Of a DNA stretch of 25,913 bases, positions 6,735-14,941 are shown in pieces. A model generated the notes under the pieces. It ran no database searches, had not been told where the DNA came from, and saw only the letters and a program-made list of their open reading frames with translations. The DNA is taken from assembly GCA_030833265.1 (NCBI GenBank), contig JAURHO010000007.1, positions 1 through 25,913 of the forward strand, in the 5' to 3' direction. The stretch comes from Crocinitomicaceae bacterium (GTDB lineage Bacteria; Bacteroidota; Bacteroidia; Flavobacteriales_D; Crocinitomicaceae). Numbering within the stretch: position 1 is the stretch's first letter; every line of letters begins with the position of its first letter. The position numbers and the translations under genes were made by a program.

Positions 6735-8930
6735 ATGTCCGTCATCGAACAAACATACGACCTCAAAGGCGCTTTGCGTCAGCATTTTGGCTTTGATCAT
6801 TTCAAAGGAGCTCAGCAAAACATCATTGAAAATATCCTGGCTGGCCGCAATACCTTTGTCATTATGCCAACTGGTGGCGGGAAGTCCATGTGTTATCAAT
6901 TGCCCTCTTTAATTCTTCCGGGCACCTCCATTATTGTTTCGCCGCTCATTGCCCTCATGAAAAATCAGGTCGATGCAATTCGCGGAGTCAGTGAAACAGG
7001 TCATATTGCCCATTTTCTAAATTCTTCGCTCACCAAGGCTGAAATTCAGAAAGTGAAAGAAGATGTGCTTTCGGGCCGCACCAAAATGCTATATGTGGCG
7101 CCCGAATCACTCACCAAGAAAGAAAACATAGATTTCTTAGCAGCGGTCCCGATATCTTTCTTTGCCATTGACGAAGCACACTGTATTTCTGAATGGGGTC
7201 ATGACTTCAGACCAGAATACCGTCGTTTAAGAGAGATTTTTGAAAAAATTTCGCATGTTCCCATCATAGCCCTAACGGCAACGGCAACACCAAAGGTTCA
7301 ATACGATATCCAAAAGAACTTAAACATGCTCGATGCAGACGTTTTTAAGTCTTCTTTTAACCGCGATAACCTTTATTATGAAATCAGGCCTAAGCGTGAG
7401 GTTGAAAAGCAAATCATTCGCTATATCAAACAGCGCGAGGGACAAAGCGGCATCATTTATTGCCTGAGTCGCAAGAAAGTCGAAGAAATTGCCGAACTCT
7501 TGCAGGTCAATGGCATTGCTGCTATTCCGTATCATGCGGGTCTTGATGGCACCACGCGTGCCAAGCACCAAGACGCTTTTTTGATGGAAGAAGTTGATGT
7601 TGTAGTCGCTACGATTGCATTTGGAATGGGCATCGATAAACCCGATGTGCGTTATGTCATTCACCACGACATTCCTAAATCTATAGAAAGTTATTACCAA
7701 GAAACGGGTAGGGCAGGCCGAGATGGCGGCGTGGGTGAATGCGTGGCATTCTACAGCTACAAAGACATCGAAAAGCTAGACAAGTTTTTACAAGGCAAGG
7801 CCATCACCGAGCAAGAAATTGGTCGTCAGTTGCTTCATGAGATTGTTTCTTATGCCGAAACTTCTGTGTGTCGCCGCAAATTTATTTTGCATTATTTTGG
7901 TGAAGAGTTCAATGAGCAAAAATGCAACGAACAATGCGACAACTGTCGTCACCCTCAGGAAAAAATGCAAGGCGAGACCTTCCTCAAATTATTACTTGAT
8001 GCCGTTGCAGCGCTCGACGAAACGCAAAAAGCAAAACACTACTGTGCCTTTTTGTCAGGGCACCTCAATGCCGATATCAAAGCATACAAGCACGATCAAC
8101 TCAAATTGTTTGGTTCAGGCAAAGATCAAGACGAACACTTCTGGAATGCGGTTATTCGCCAGGCAGTGGTAGGCGGCTTCCTTTACAAAGATGTTGAAAC
8201 CTTCGGCACACTCAAACTTTCCGAAAAAGGGCAGGCATTTAGGTTACACCCAGTACCTTTCCAAATCTTTAAACAACACGATTTCTCGAACACCGACGAC
8301 GACGACAGCATCATTGCCATCAATCAAAAAGGTGCGGCCCTCGACGAGTTGCTTTACGGCCAGCTCCTCGATCTCAGAAAATCAGTTGCCAAACAAGCCG
8401 GAGTACCACCTTTTGTGGTTTTCCAAGAGCCTTCGCTCCGCGACATGTGCGTGCAGTACCCCATTACCATTCAAGAATTAACCAATATTCAAGGAGTTGG
8501 TGTCGGAAAAGCACAGCGCTATGGCCAAGATTTCATTGACCTCATTGCAGCGCATGTCGAAACCCAACAAATTGAAAGACCCCTCGACTTTGTTGTCAAA
8601 TCCTTGATCAATAAGTCCGGTGCCAAGGTACAGCTCATTCAGAATATTGACCGCAAATTACCTTTAGAAGACATCGCCAAAGCCCAAGGAAAATCCTTCA
8701 ACGATTTACTCGAAGAATTGGAAACTGTTGTGAATTCAGGTACCAAACTCAATATCGATTATTACCTCAATGAGGTGCTTGATTCCGATAATCAGGAAGA
8801 ACTCATCGATTACTTTTTAGAAGCTGAATCGGATGATTTAGTAACGGCTTATCACGAATTTGATGGTGCCTACACCGAAGAAGAAATTCGCCTGATGCGC
8901 ATTAAATTCTTGTCCGAGTACGGGAATTAG
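6735..8930 (+). CDS. recQ: ATP-dependent DNA helicase RecQ
   Basis: A 731-residue 3'-5' helicase for recombination and fork repair. Walker A is at MPTGGGKSMCYQLP (Lys50). The DEAH box is at residues 146-149, followed by the aromatic-rich loop HCISEWGHDFRPEYRRL. SF2 motif V/VI are IAFGMGIDKPDVRYVIH and YYQETGRAGRDGG (about 294-332). The RecQ zinc-binding site is Cys379, Cys397, Cys401 and Cys404, followed by the RQC winged helix. An HRDC domain covers about 535-608 (LTNIQGVGVGKAQRYG). Residues 609-731 are an additional acidic C-terminal region with a helix-turn-helix-like part (LPLEDIAKAQGKSFNDLLEE), which makes the protein longer than the roughly 600-residue E. coli enzyme. The neighbouring genes are not related in function. 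Confidence 0.96.
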   Translation: MSVIEQTYDLKGALRQHFGFDHFKGAQQNIIENILAGRNTFVIMPTGGGKSMCYQLPSLILPGTSIIVSPLIALMKNQVDAIRGVSETGHIAHFLNSSLTKAEIQKVKEDVLSGRTKMLYVAPESLTKKENIDFLAAVPISFFAIDEAHCISEWGHDFRPEYRRLREIFEKISHVPIIALTATATPKVQYDIQKNLNMLDADVFKSSFNRDNLYYEIRPKREVEKQIIRYIKQREGQSGIIYCLSRKKVEEIAELLQVNGIAAIPYHAGLDGTTRAKHQDAFLMEEVDVVVATIAFGMGIDKPDVRYVIHHDIPKSIESYYQETGRAGRDGGVGECVAFYSYKDIEKLDKFLQGKAITEQEIGRQLLHEIVSYAETSVCRRKFILHYFGEEFNEQKCNEQCDNCRHPQEKMQGETFLKLLLDAVAALDETQKAKHYCAFLSGHLNADIKAYKHDQLKLFGSGKDQDEHFWNAVIRQAVVGGFLYKDVETFGTLKLSEKGQAFRLHPVPFQIFKQHDFSNTDDDDSIIAINQKGAALDELLYGQLLDLRKSVAKQAGVPPFVVFQEPSLRDMCVQYPITIQELTNIQGVGVGKAQRYGQDFIDLIAAHVETQQIERPLDFVVKSLINKSGAKVQLIQNIDRKLPLEDIAKAQGKSFNDLLEELETVVNSGTKLNIDYYLNEVLDSDNQEELIDYFLEAESDDLVTAYHEFDGAYTEEEIRLMRIKFLSEYGN

Positions 8931-8977
8931 ATTAAAAGAAATCTAGTATATCGCTGAGATTTTTCGTTATCTCGATC

Positions 8978-10924
8978 TTATTTTAAGAGAGCAGCCACCG
9001 AGCTTCTAGAAACACTATGATAGTTTTCTTGTGCTTTCTCAAAAATCTGCTTGGCTAGATCCTTTGTTTTAGGATTTTGCTGCAGTGCCTCATAAATTGG
9101 CATCAGGTATTTTCTACGCCCCACTTTTACTAAGAAATCAGTGAGTGGTTTCTTTATCTCTAAGGCATAAGAAGTTTGAGCCGCCAAAACAAACCATTCT
9201 TTTAAGACCTCACTGTTTTGAGAGCTGCTAAAATGCAAAGCTTGATCGAGTTGTCGCATGCGAGCAACTGAGGTGTTCGTGTTCAGGTTTCGTATGAAAA
9301 TTTGCCATTCTTGAATGATGCGGTCTTGGTAACGAATCGTGAGGTCAATTTTTTGCTTTTTGCGCTTGCCATTTTTGCGTACCCATTTGTAGCGGTAAGT
9401 TGGCTTAAACGGATTGCCGCCCGCATTGTATTGTTTGGCAAAGCCTTTCATTTGTTCTAGCCTCGGCGCCTTTAATTCAAGACAATTTGGAGGCAAGCCT
9501 TTGTCATAGATCCATTGCTTGTAATTGAAACTGATGCTTTGAGGTCTCAGTAAGTTTGCTTCAAGATAAGCTGTAAAGGTTTCGGCATCGATGGTTTGAA
9601 ATGCAAAATGCGCAAAATAACCCTTCAAGAACGCATCGAGTGCAGCTCGGCCAACTTTTTGCTCGAGCGTTTTGAAGAAGAAAGCTCCTTTTACATAAGC
9701 CACATCTGAGAGCGCAAGATCAGGGTCTCGGCCGGCAAGTTCTAGGTGTAGTTTGCTGTCTTCAGGGTTCTTGCTGGCAGCAATTTCTTTGAGAGCGTCT
9801 TGCAGTTCGTCAAATTCAATGAGCGCCATGATGTCTGCAACCTCTTTTCCAGAAAGTGCTTCCATGATGCGCTGTTCAAAATAAACTGTGGTGCCTTCAT
9901 TGAGCCATAGATCAGACCACGAATGGTTTGTGACTAAATTCCCGGACCAAGAATGCGCCAATTCATGGGCTAATACGGAAACTAAACTTTTGTCGCCAGT
10001 CAGTAAAGTTGGGTTGGCGAAGGTGAGCATTGGGTTTTCCATGCCGCCAAAAGGAAACGAGTAGGGCAATACCAAGACGTCATAGCGTTCCCAACGATAC
10101 TTACCGTATAGTTCATTGGCAACGTTCATCATTTGCGGTAAATCTTCAAATTCCTTAGCGCAGCTTTTCAGGAGTTCTTTTTCTGCGTATACACCGCAGC
10201 CTGTGCCGAGGTCTTTGAAACCGATGTCGCCAACAGCCAAAGCAATGAGGTAGCTCGGGATGGCATAAGGCATTTCAAAATGATACATCCCTGAGGCGTT
10301 CAGTTTGGTAGGATTGCGCGCACTCATGAGTGCCAAAAGGTCTGTAGGTACCTTTACATCGGCACTGTAGGTCAGGCGATTAGAGGGTGAGTCTTGGAGT
10401 GGAATCCAGGTGCGTGTGAGGATAGCCTGCCCTTGTGTGTAAAGGAAGGGTTTGGTTTTTGAACTCGTTAGGGTGGTATCAAGCCAATCTAGGGCGGCAG
10501 AAGCGCCAGTAGTTTGGTAATAAATATTGATATCGGTTGTTTTGGCGTCGACATCAACCAAAAGTGCTTGCCCAATGATACTGTCTTTGTCCATTGGGCC
10601 AATGGTGAAGTCCGTTTCTTTCTCATGACCCTTTTTACCGAGCGTCACTTTTTGGATCATGAGCCCTTTGAGGTCAAAGATTGCGGTATCGGCCCCGTTG
10701 TTTTGCATTTCATGGCGCGCAATACCATAAATGGTTTGAGCTTTGAAATCGACTTCGAGATCAAGGTGCAGGTGCTTGGTATGGATTTGTTTTAGGTTTG
10801 CGTAACTGTGATCGTCTTGCGGCAGGCTACTGAGTTTTTCAGTATTAGCTATTGGCGTCTCGGGTGCATTGTTGCAGGCCCAAACGAGCAAAGAAATCAA
10901 GAAAAGTGGCCAGTGCTTCATCAT
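8978..10924 (-). CDS. M1 family metallopeptidase (aminopeptidase, LTA4H-like), probable lipoprotein
   Basis: This 648-residue zinc peptidase trims N-terminal residues from peptides. The substrate-anchoring exopeptidase motif GGMEN is at 293-297. The zinc site is H320-E321-xx-H324 (LAHELAHSW) with Glu343 18 residues later (WLNEGTTVYFE). Tyr410 in AYVKGAFFF corresponds to the catalytic Tyr of leukotriene A4 hydrolase-type M1 enzymes. A C-terminal helical domain follows, giving a length close to LTA4H (about 610). The N-terminus has a signal peptide ending LLVWAC, so Cys17 may be lipidated, although Trp at -2 is atypical. Its ATG overlaps the stop of the upstream gene (ATGA), indicating translational coupling in a three-gene operon. 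It probably acts in the periplasm or at the outer membrane. Confidence 0.94.
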   Translation of the reverse strand: MMKHWPLFLISLLVWACNNAPETPIANTEKLSSLPQDDHSYANLKQIHTKHLHLDLEVDFKAQTIYGIARHEMQNNGADTAIFDLKGLMIQKVTLGKKGHEKETDFTIGPMDKDSIIGQALLVDVDAKTTDINIYYQTTGASAALDWLDTTLTSSKTKPFLYTQGQAILTRTWIPLQDSPSNRLTYSADVKVPTDLLALMSARNPTKLNASGMYHFEMPYAIPSYLIALAVGDIGFKDLGTGCGVYAEKELLKSCAKEFEDLPQMMNVANELYGKYRWERYDVLVLPYSFPFGGMENPMLTFANPTLLTGDKSLVSVLAHELAHSWSGNLVTNHSWSDLWLNEGTTVYFEQRIMEALSGKEVADIMALIEFDELQDALKEIAASKNPEDSKLHLELAGRDPDLALSDVAYVKGAFFFKTLEQKVGRAALDAFLKGYFAHFAFQTIDAETFTAYLEANLLRPQSISFNYKQWIYDKGLPPNCLELKAPRLEQMKGFAKQYNAGGNPFKPTYRYKWVRKNGKRKKQKIDLTIRYQDRIIQEWQIFIRNLNTNTSVARMRQLDQALHFSSSQNSEVLKEWFVLAAQTSYALEIKKPLTDFLVKVGRRKYLMPIYEALQQNPKTKDLAKQIFEKAQENYHSVSRSSVAALLK

Positions 10925-12486
10925 TTGAATTGTAAATAACCGAATTTTTCTTGAGGACCAAAAATTCCGTAGGTATAAAGTCCTTTGTTTTTTCGGTCAT
11001 AGGCAAATGCTTTCGGTACCAGAAGTGTGTTTTCGTCTTTGCGTTGATGACCTACTTGGCGCGTCATTAAACCCGTTCGAAGGTCAATTTGCACAAACGC
11101 GCCTACATTGCGATTTTTGCTCAGGCTAAACGTTTGCACCTCTTGTTGTGTGTTTAAAAACTGACCATAGCTGTCGTAGTTACTTTCTGTATCGTTAAAA
11201 ATAAAGCAGATGGTGCTGTCGCCAAGAAAACTGGCATACGAGCTGTAGGGTCCGTAGTCATTGATGCTAAATTGCCTTTTGGGAATGCGTTGCTCCCAGA
11301 GAAGTTGCCCGCTTGAATCGATGCAAAAAGCAACAATATCGTTGTAATAATAATAGGTGTAGGTGGTACGCTGACCAGTTTGGTTGTTATAACTGACACT
11401 TGTGTAGACATCGTATTTTTCGATGGAGCCTACATAACTGCCATTAGCAAGTGTGAAAATATCTCGGACTTCATAGCGCGAAAGCTGTGGTGTTTCAGCG
11501 CGTTTTTCCATCCTTCTTTCTATGCGCATTTGTTCGGCAGCGGTATGCTCTGATAACATGATTTCTTTGCTGAAAGGGATGAAACCAACCGCAAGAGCGG
11601 TGTCTTTATGAAGATCAATTTGCACATTGAAATAGCCATCTTGTAGATCCATCCATTCTGAGTTGCTATAGATCCCGAAGAGCGTGAGGCTATTTTGCCC
11701 CTCTGAATTCATGATAAAGTTAGTGATGCGCTTACCATCGAGTTCAAAGGTGTAATCTTTGATTTGTGCGGCGGAAAGCTGATAAACATGTAAATTCTTA
11801 AATTGCTTACGTGTTTTAATTGCCTGATTTTCATTGATTCCTAATTCTATGACTCCGACAAAGAGTTCGCCTTCGTTGGTTAAAAAATAATCTTCTATGG
11901 AGCTGAGATTGGCGTCAAACGGGAGGATGTACTCACCGTTACTCAATAGTTTGAATTGAGCATCATAGACTTGATAACCGTAAGAATCTGAACCGCTGCG
12001 TCGGCCAGAAATGTTGTAAAAAATGGCAAAACAAGAGCGATCTGGCGCCTGGATGATCGAGAAATTGGGCAGCGGATTCGGGCTAGGGTCGACGTAGCTC
12101 AGTAATTCAGTGACTTCAATTTCGTTGAATTCTGCATCGAGCTTTTTGACAAAAAGCTTCATTTCTTTGCCAGCGCGGTCTCCAATAAAGACAAAAGTCT
12201 CATTACCAATGAGCATGCTTTGCTGATAATAACCAAAGCCAGCTGGCGTAACGGGCTTTACCTTTAGTTCGGCAATCGGCTCGAGGGCATCGTACTTGGT
12301 AAGTAGGTAATTTCCTCCGCTAAATGAATTCGTAGCATGAATGGTTTTGAAATCTTGACCCTCACCAGCCATTAATTGAATTAATTGACCTTTTGAGCGG
12401 CTAAATGCTCCCCATTGCCAATCTGGAACTTGCGACAAAAGCAAGTTGAAAGGACAAATTAGAATAAATAGCTTCAGGTAGCGCAT
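10921..12486 (-). CDS. Exported protein of unknown function
   Basis: The 521-residue product opens with a signal peptide (MRYLKLFILICPFNLLLSQ, cleavage probably near residue 18-19). The rest is beta-rich. Recurrent blocks begin with strand-turn patterns such as ETFVFIGDRAGKEMKLFVKKL, RSCFAIFYNISG, LFVGVIELG, SLTLFGIYSN and GSYVGSIEKYDVYT, which suggests a beta-propeller-like fold. No catalytic motif, T9SS tail or lipobox is seen. The gene is wedged between purB (3-base gap upstream) and the M1 peptidase (4-base overlap downstream), so all three should share a transcript. I do not recognise a family. Confidence 0.82.
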   Translation of the reverse strand: MRYLKLFILICPFNLLLSQVPDWQWGAFSRSKGQLIQLMAGEGQDFKTIHATNSFSGGNYLLTKYDALEPIAELKVKPVTPAGFGYYQQSMLIGNETFVFIGDRAGKEMKLFVKKLDAEFNEIEVTELLSYVDPSPNPLPNFSIIQAPDRSCFAIFYNISGRRSGSDSYGYQVYDAQFKLLSNGEYILPFDANLSSIEDYFLTNEGELFVGVIELGINENQAIKTRKQFKNLHVYQLSAAQIKDYTFELDGKRITNFIMNSEGQNSLTLFGIYSNSEWMDLQDGYFNVQIDLHKDTALAVGFIPFSKEIMLSEHTAAEQMRIERRMEKRAETPQLSRYEVRDIFTLANGSYVGSIEKYDVYTSVSYNNQTGQRTTYTYYYYNDIVAFCIDSSGQLLWEQRIPKRQFSINDYGPYSSYASFLGDSTICFIFNDTESNYDSYGQFLNTQQEVQTFSLSKNRNVGAFVQIDLRTGLMTRQVGHQRKDENTLLVPKAFAYDRKNKGLYTYGIFGPQEKFGYLQFK

Positions 12487-12489
12487 GAT

Positions 12490-13845
12490 TTAATGGACCA
12501 TTTGAATGCCTAGATAGTTGTCTGGACTTATGAGTTTGAGTTCTGCTTTGAGTTCGGTTGAAATCGGCAATTCTTCGATAAAAGCGTGTACACTTTCTTT
12601 GGTTACGCGCTCATTTTTGCGCGTGAGTCCTTTGAGTGCTTCGTAAGGTTTTTCAAAGCCTTCGCGACGCAAAATAGTTTGAATGGCTTCGGCAACAACC
12701 GCCCAGTTGGCCTCGAGATCATGAGCCAATTGGTTTTCATTGAGCAAGAGTTTATTGAGCCCTTTCAGCGTGGCACCAAAAGCAATGATGCTGTGCGCAA
12801 TTGGCACCCCAACTACACGAAGTACGGTAGAGTCGGTGAGATCGCGCTGGAGTCTTGAAACGGGTAGCTTAGCAGCTAAATGTTCATAAAGCGCATTGGC
12901 CAAGCCGACATTTCCTTCCGAGTTTTCAAAATCGATCGGATTGACTTTGTGAGGCATGGCCGAAGAGCCAATTTCACCAGCCTTGATTTTTTGCTTGAAG
13001 TAGTCCATGGAAATGTAGGTCCACATGTCGCGATCGAGGTCAAGAATGATATTGTTGATGCGCTTCATGCAATCAAAAAGAGCAGCAAGTTGATCATAGT
13101 GCTCGATTTGTGTGGTGGTCTGTGAACGTTCAAGACCTAATACTTCATTAACGAAATGATTTCCAAATGCGACCCAATTTGTACCAGGGTAGGCAACATG
13201 GTGTGCATTGAAATTACCGGTGGCACCACCAAATTTTGCAGGAAGTTTGATGGCTTTTAGGGTGCTCAGTTGTTTGTCGAGGCGCTCTGCAAAAACTTGA
13301 ATTTCTTTGCCTAGACGGGTAGGTGAGGCAGGTTGTCCGTGTGTACGGGCAAGCATTGGGATGTCTTTCCATTCCGAGGCGAAGCCACGGAGACTTGTAA
13401 TGATTGCTTCAAGTTGTGGGAAATAGACCTCTTGCAAGCCGTCTTTCAAGGAAAGTGGAATAGCCGTATTGTTGATGTCTTGAGAGGTGAGACCAAAATG
13501 AATAAATTCGAGATAAGCTTCAAGGCCTAACGCTTGCATTTTTTCTTTAAGGAAATACTCGACTGCTTTGACATCGTGGTTAGTCGTTTGCTCTGTTTGC
13601 TTGATCCAGTTGGCATCGTCATGCGAAAAGTTAGTGTAAATAGCACGCAAAGCGGCGTATTTGTCTTTGGGAAATTCGTTGAGATTAGCGATGCCGCTTT
13701 CAGTCAATGCGATCAGGTATTCTACCTCAACTAAGACGCGGTAGCGAATGAGGCCGAACTCTGAAAAATAAGCTTGAAGGGCAGTGGTTTTGGATTGGTA
13801 GCGACCATCTATCGGGGAGATCGCGGTTAAGGCGTTAAATTCCAT
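12490..13845 (-). CDS. purB: Adenylosuccinate lyase
   Basis: From the ATG at 13845 the enzyme has 451 residues, in the usual range. It performs two fumarate-releasing steps of purine synthesis: SAICAR to AICAR and adenylosuccinate to AMP. Seen motifs are NHDVKAVEYF (89-98), TSQDINNTA (120-128), ARTHGQPASPTRLGKE (167-181) with the conserved His169, and the fumarate-lyase signature GSSAMPHKVNPIDFENSEGN (293-312) containing the catalytic Ser region. An in-frame ATG at 13863 lies within the -7 promoter element and is not preferred. The gene heads an operon with the exported protein and the M1 peptidase. Confidence 0.96.
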   Translation of the reverse strand: MEFNALTAISPIDGRYQSKTTALQAYFSEFGLIRYRVLVEVEYLIALTESGIANLNEFPKDKYAALRAIYTNFSHDDANWIKQTEQTTNHDVKAVEYFLKEKMQALGLEAYLEFIHFGLTSQDINNTAIPLSLKDGLQEVYFPQLEAIITSLRGFASEWKDIPMLARTHGQPASPTRLGKEIQVFAERLDKQLSTLKAIKLPAKFGGATGNFNAHHVAYPGTNWVAFGNHFVNEVLGLERSQTTTQIEHYDQLAALFDCMKRINNIILDLDRDMWTYISMDYFKQKIKAGEIGSSAMPHKVNPIDFENSEGNVGLANALYEHLAAKLPVSRLQRDLTDSTVLRVVGVPIAHSIIAFGATLKGLNKLLLNENQLAHDLEANWAVVAEAIQTILRREGFEKPYEALKGLTRKNERVTKESVHAFIEELPISTELKAELKLISPDNYLGIQMVH

Positions 13846-13860
13846 ATTGTATCTAAAGCA

Positions 13861-13868
13861 CAAAGATA
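13861..13868 (-). promoter_or_regulatory. Bacteroidota -7 promoter element for the purB operon
   Basis: Read on the minus strand the bases are TATCTTTG followed by TGC, an exact TAnnTTTG. It predicts transcription starting around 13854-13857 and a leader of about 10 bases before the ATG at 13845. This helps choose that start over the ATG at 13863. The -33 region is T-rich but lacks a clear TTTG. Confidence 0.5.
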
Positions 13869-13910
13869 CAATAAGCGTAAAAAATAGAAAAATGCGTTTG
13901 GCTTTTATCG

Positions 13911-13918
13911 TAAATTTG
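13911..13918 (+). promoter_or_regulatory. Candidate -7 promoter element for heme A synthase gene
   Basis: TAAATTTG matches TAnnTTTG exactly but ends only 4 bases before the ATG at 13923, which would make the transcript leaderless or nearly so. A TTTG at 13897-13900 is too close to be its -33 box. Chance occurrence is possible in this AT-rich gap. Confidence 0.35.
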
Positions 13919-13922
13919 AAGC

Positions 13923-14936
13923 ATGAAAGTTTCTAATGCATTCATTCGTTTTCAGTGGGTTGTACTCACACTCATTTTTTTAGTCGTTTTTGCCGGTAGT
14001 TTTGTCCGGATGTCGGGTAGTGGGATGGGCTGTCCTGATTGGCCAAAATGCTTTGGTCAGTGGGTGCCACCAACCGAAATCACTGAACTTCCTGCCAATT
14101 ACCAAGAGGCCTATTTGCTCAAGCGACAAAAAAAAGTTCAAAAATTTTGCAAATTTCTGGACCGTATTGGGATGGACGCTACTGCCCAAAAGATTTTAAA
14201 CGACCCTGAAGTCTATAAAGAGGAAGCATTTAATCCAAAAAAAACCTGGATTGAATACTTGAACCGCTTGGCGGGTTTCTTGGCCGGGAACACCATGCTC
14301 TTGAGTTTCTTCTGGCTTTTATTGTTTTACCGCAAACGCACATGGCTTTTGCTTACCGGCATCAATTTGGTCCTAATGGCCATTGAGGCCTGGTTCGGTT
14401 CTATTGTTGTGGCCACCAACCTCGTGCCCTGGACAATTACCGTGCACCTCTTTTTAGCGCTCGTCATCATAGGCCTTCAATTGTATTTTGTCCATTCCCT
14501 TTCTACAAAAATGCGTCCTGTTTTACCCCAAGAAAAATCCTTCAAGTGGCTTACTTGGCTCATTTTAGCGATCACTTTCTATCAGATGTTTCTCGGAACT
14601 CAGGTGCGTGAAGCCATTGATGCGTTGGTTAAACAAGGTTATTCCCGAGCGCAATGGATCGAACAACTGGGTCTTCCGTTCTTCATTCACAGAAGTTTTA
14701 GTTGGCTTGTCCTTATTTTACTGTCTTATTTATTCTGGCAAAATCGTAAGAAGTGGCATTATGCACGCCTCAACACTGCTTTTTACCTACTCGCTGCAGA
14801 ACTGATCACAGGTGTTGCCTTGGCCTACGCAGACATGCCTGGTTTGGTCCAAACCGCCCACTTGGTCTTTGCCAGCATTCTTTTCTCCGTCTTGCTCTTG
14901 ATTCGTTTTGATGCCAGTAAGGTTGAGAAGGACTGA
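13923..14936 (+). CDS. ctaA: Heme A synthase, COX15/CtaA family
   Basis: The 337-residue integral membrane protein oxidises the C8 methyl of heme O to give heme A for cytochrome oxidase. The family signature GSFVRMSGSGMGCPDWPKCF (25-44) is intact, followed by an extracellular insert and about seven further hydrophobic helices. Predicted heme-ligand histidines lie in ITVHLFLA, FFIHRSFSW and VQTAHLVFAS. At the place where many CtaA/Cox15 proteins have EYxHR, this one has WIEYLNRLAG, Asn in place of His; I recall similar NR motifs in other Bacteroidota members. Convergent with the kelch gene, with 5 bases between stop codons. Other cytochrome oxidase assembly genes are not in the window. Confidence 0.92.
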   Translation: MKVSNAFIRFQWVVLTLIFLVVFAGSFVRMSGSGMGCPDWPKCFGQWVPPTEITELPANYQEAYLLKRQKKVQKFCKFLDRIGMDATAQKILNDPEVYKEEAFNPKKTWIEYLNRLAGFLAGNTMLLSFFWLLLFYRKRTWLLLTGINLVLMAIEAWFGSIVVATNLVPWTITVHLFLALVIIGLQLYFVHSLSTKMRPVLPQEKSFKWLTWLILAITFYQMFLGTQVREAIDALVKQGYSRAQWIEQLGLPFFIHRSFSWLVLILLSYLFWQNRKKWHYARLNTAFYLLAAELITGVALAYADMPGLVQTAHLVFASILFSVLLLIRFDASKVEKD

Positions 14937-14941
14937 ATCAA

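Noticed and set aside
8956..8973. GAGAT/ATCTC hairpin between recQ and the M1 peptidase gene
   Set aside because: Only a 5-bp stem with an 8-base loop. Too weak to call a terminator although the position between convergent genes is right.
13846..13863. Upstream ATG at 13863 for adenylosuccinate lyase
   Set aside because: It sits within the predicted -7 promoter element, and the family start MEFNALTAISPIDGRY begins at 13845.
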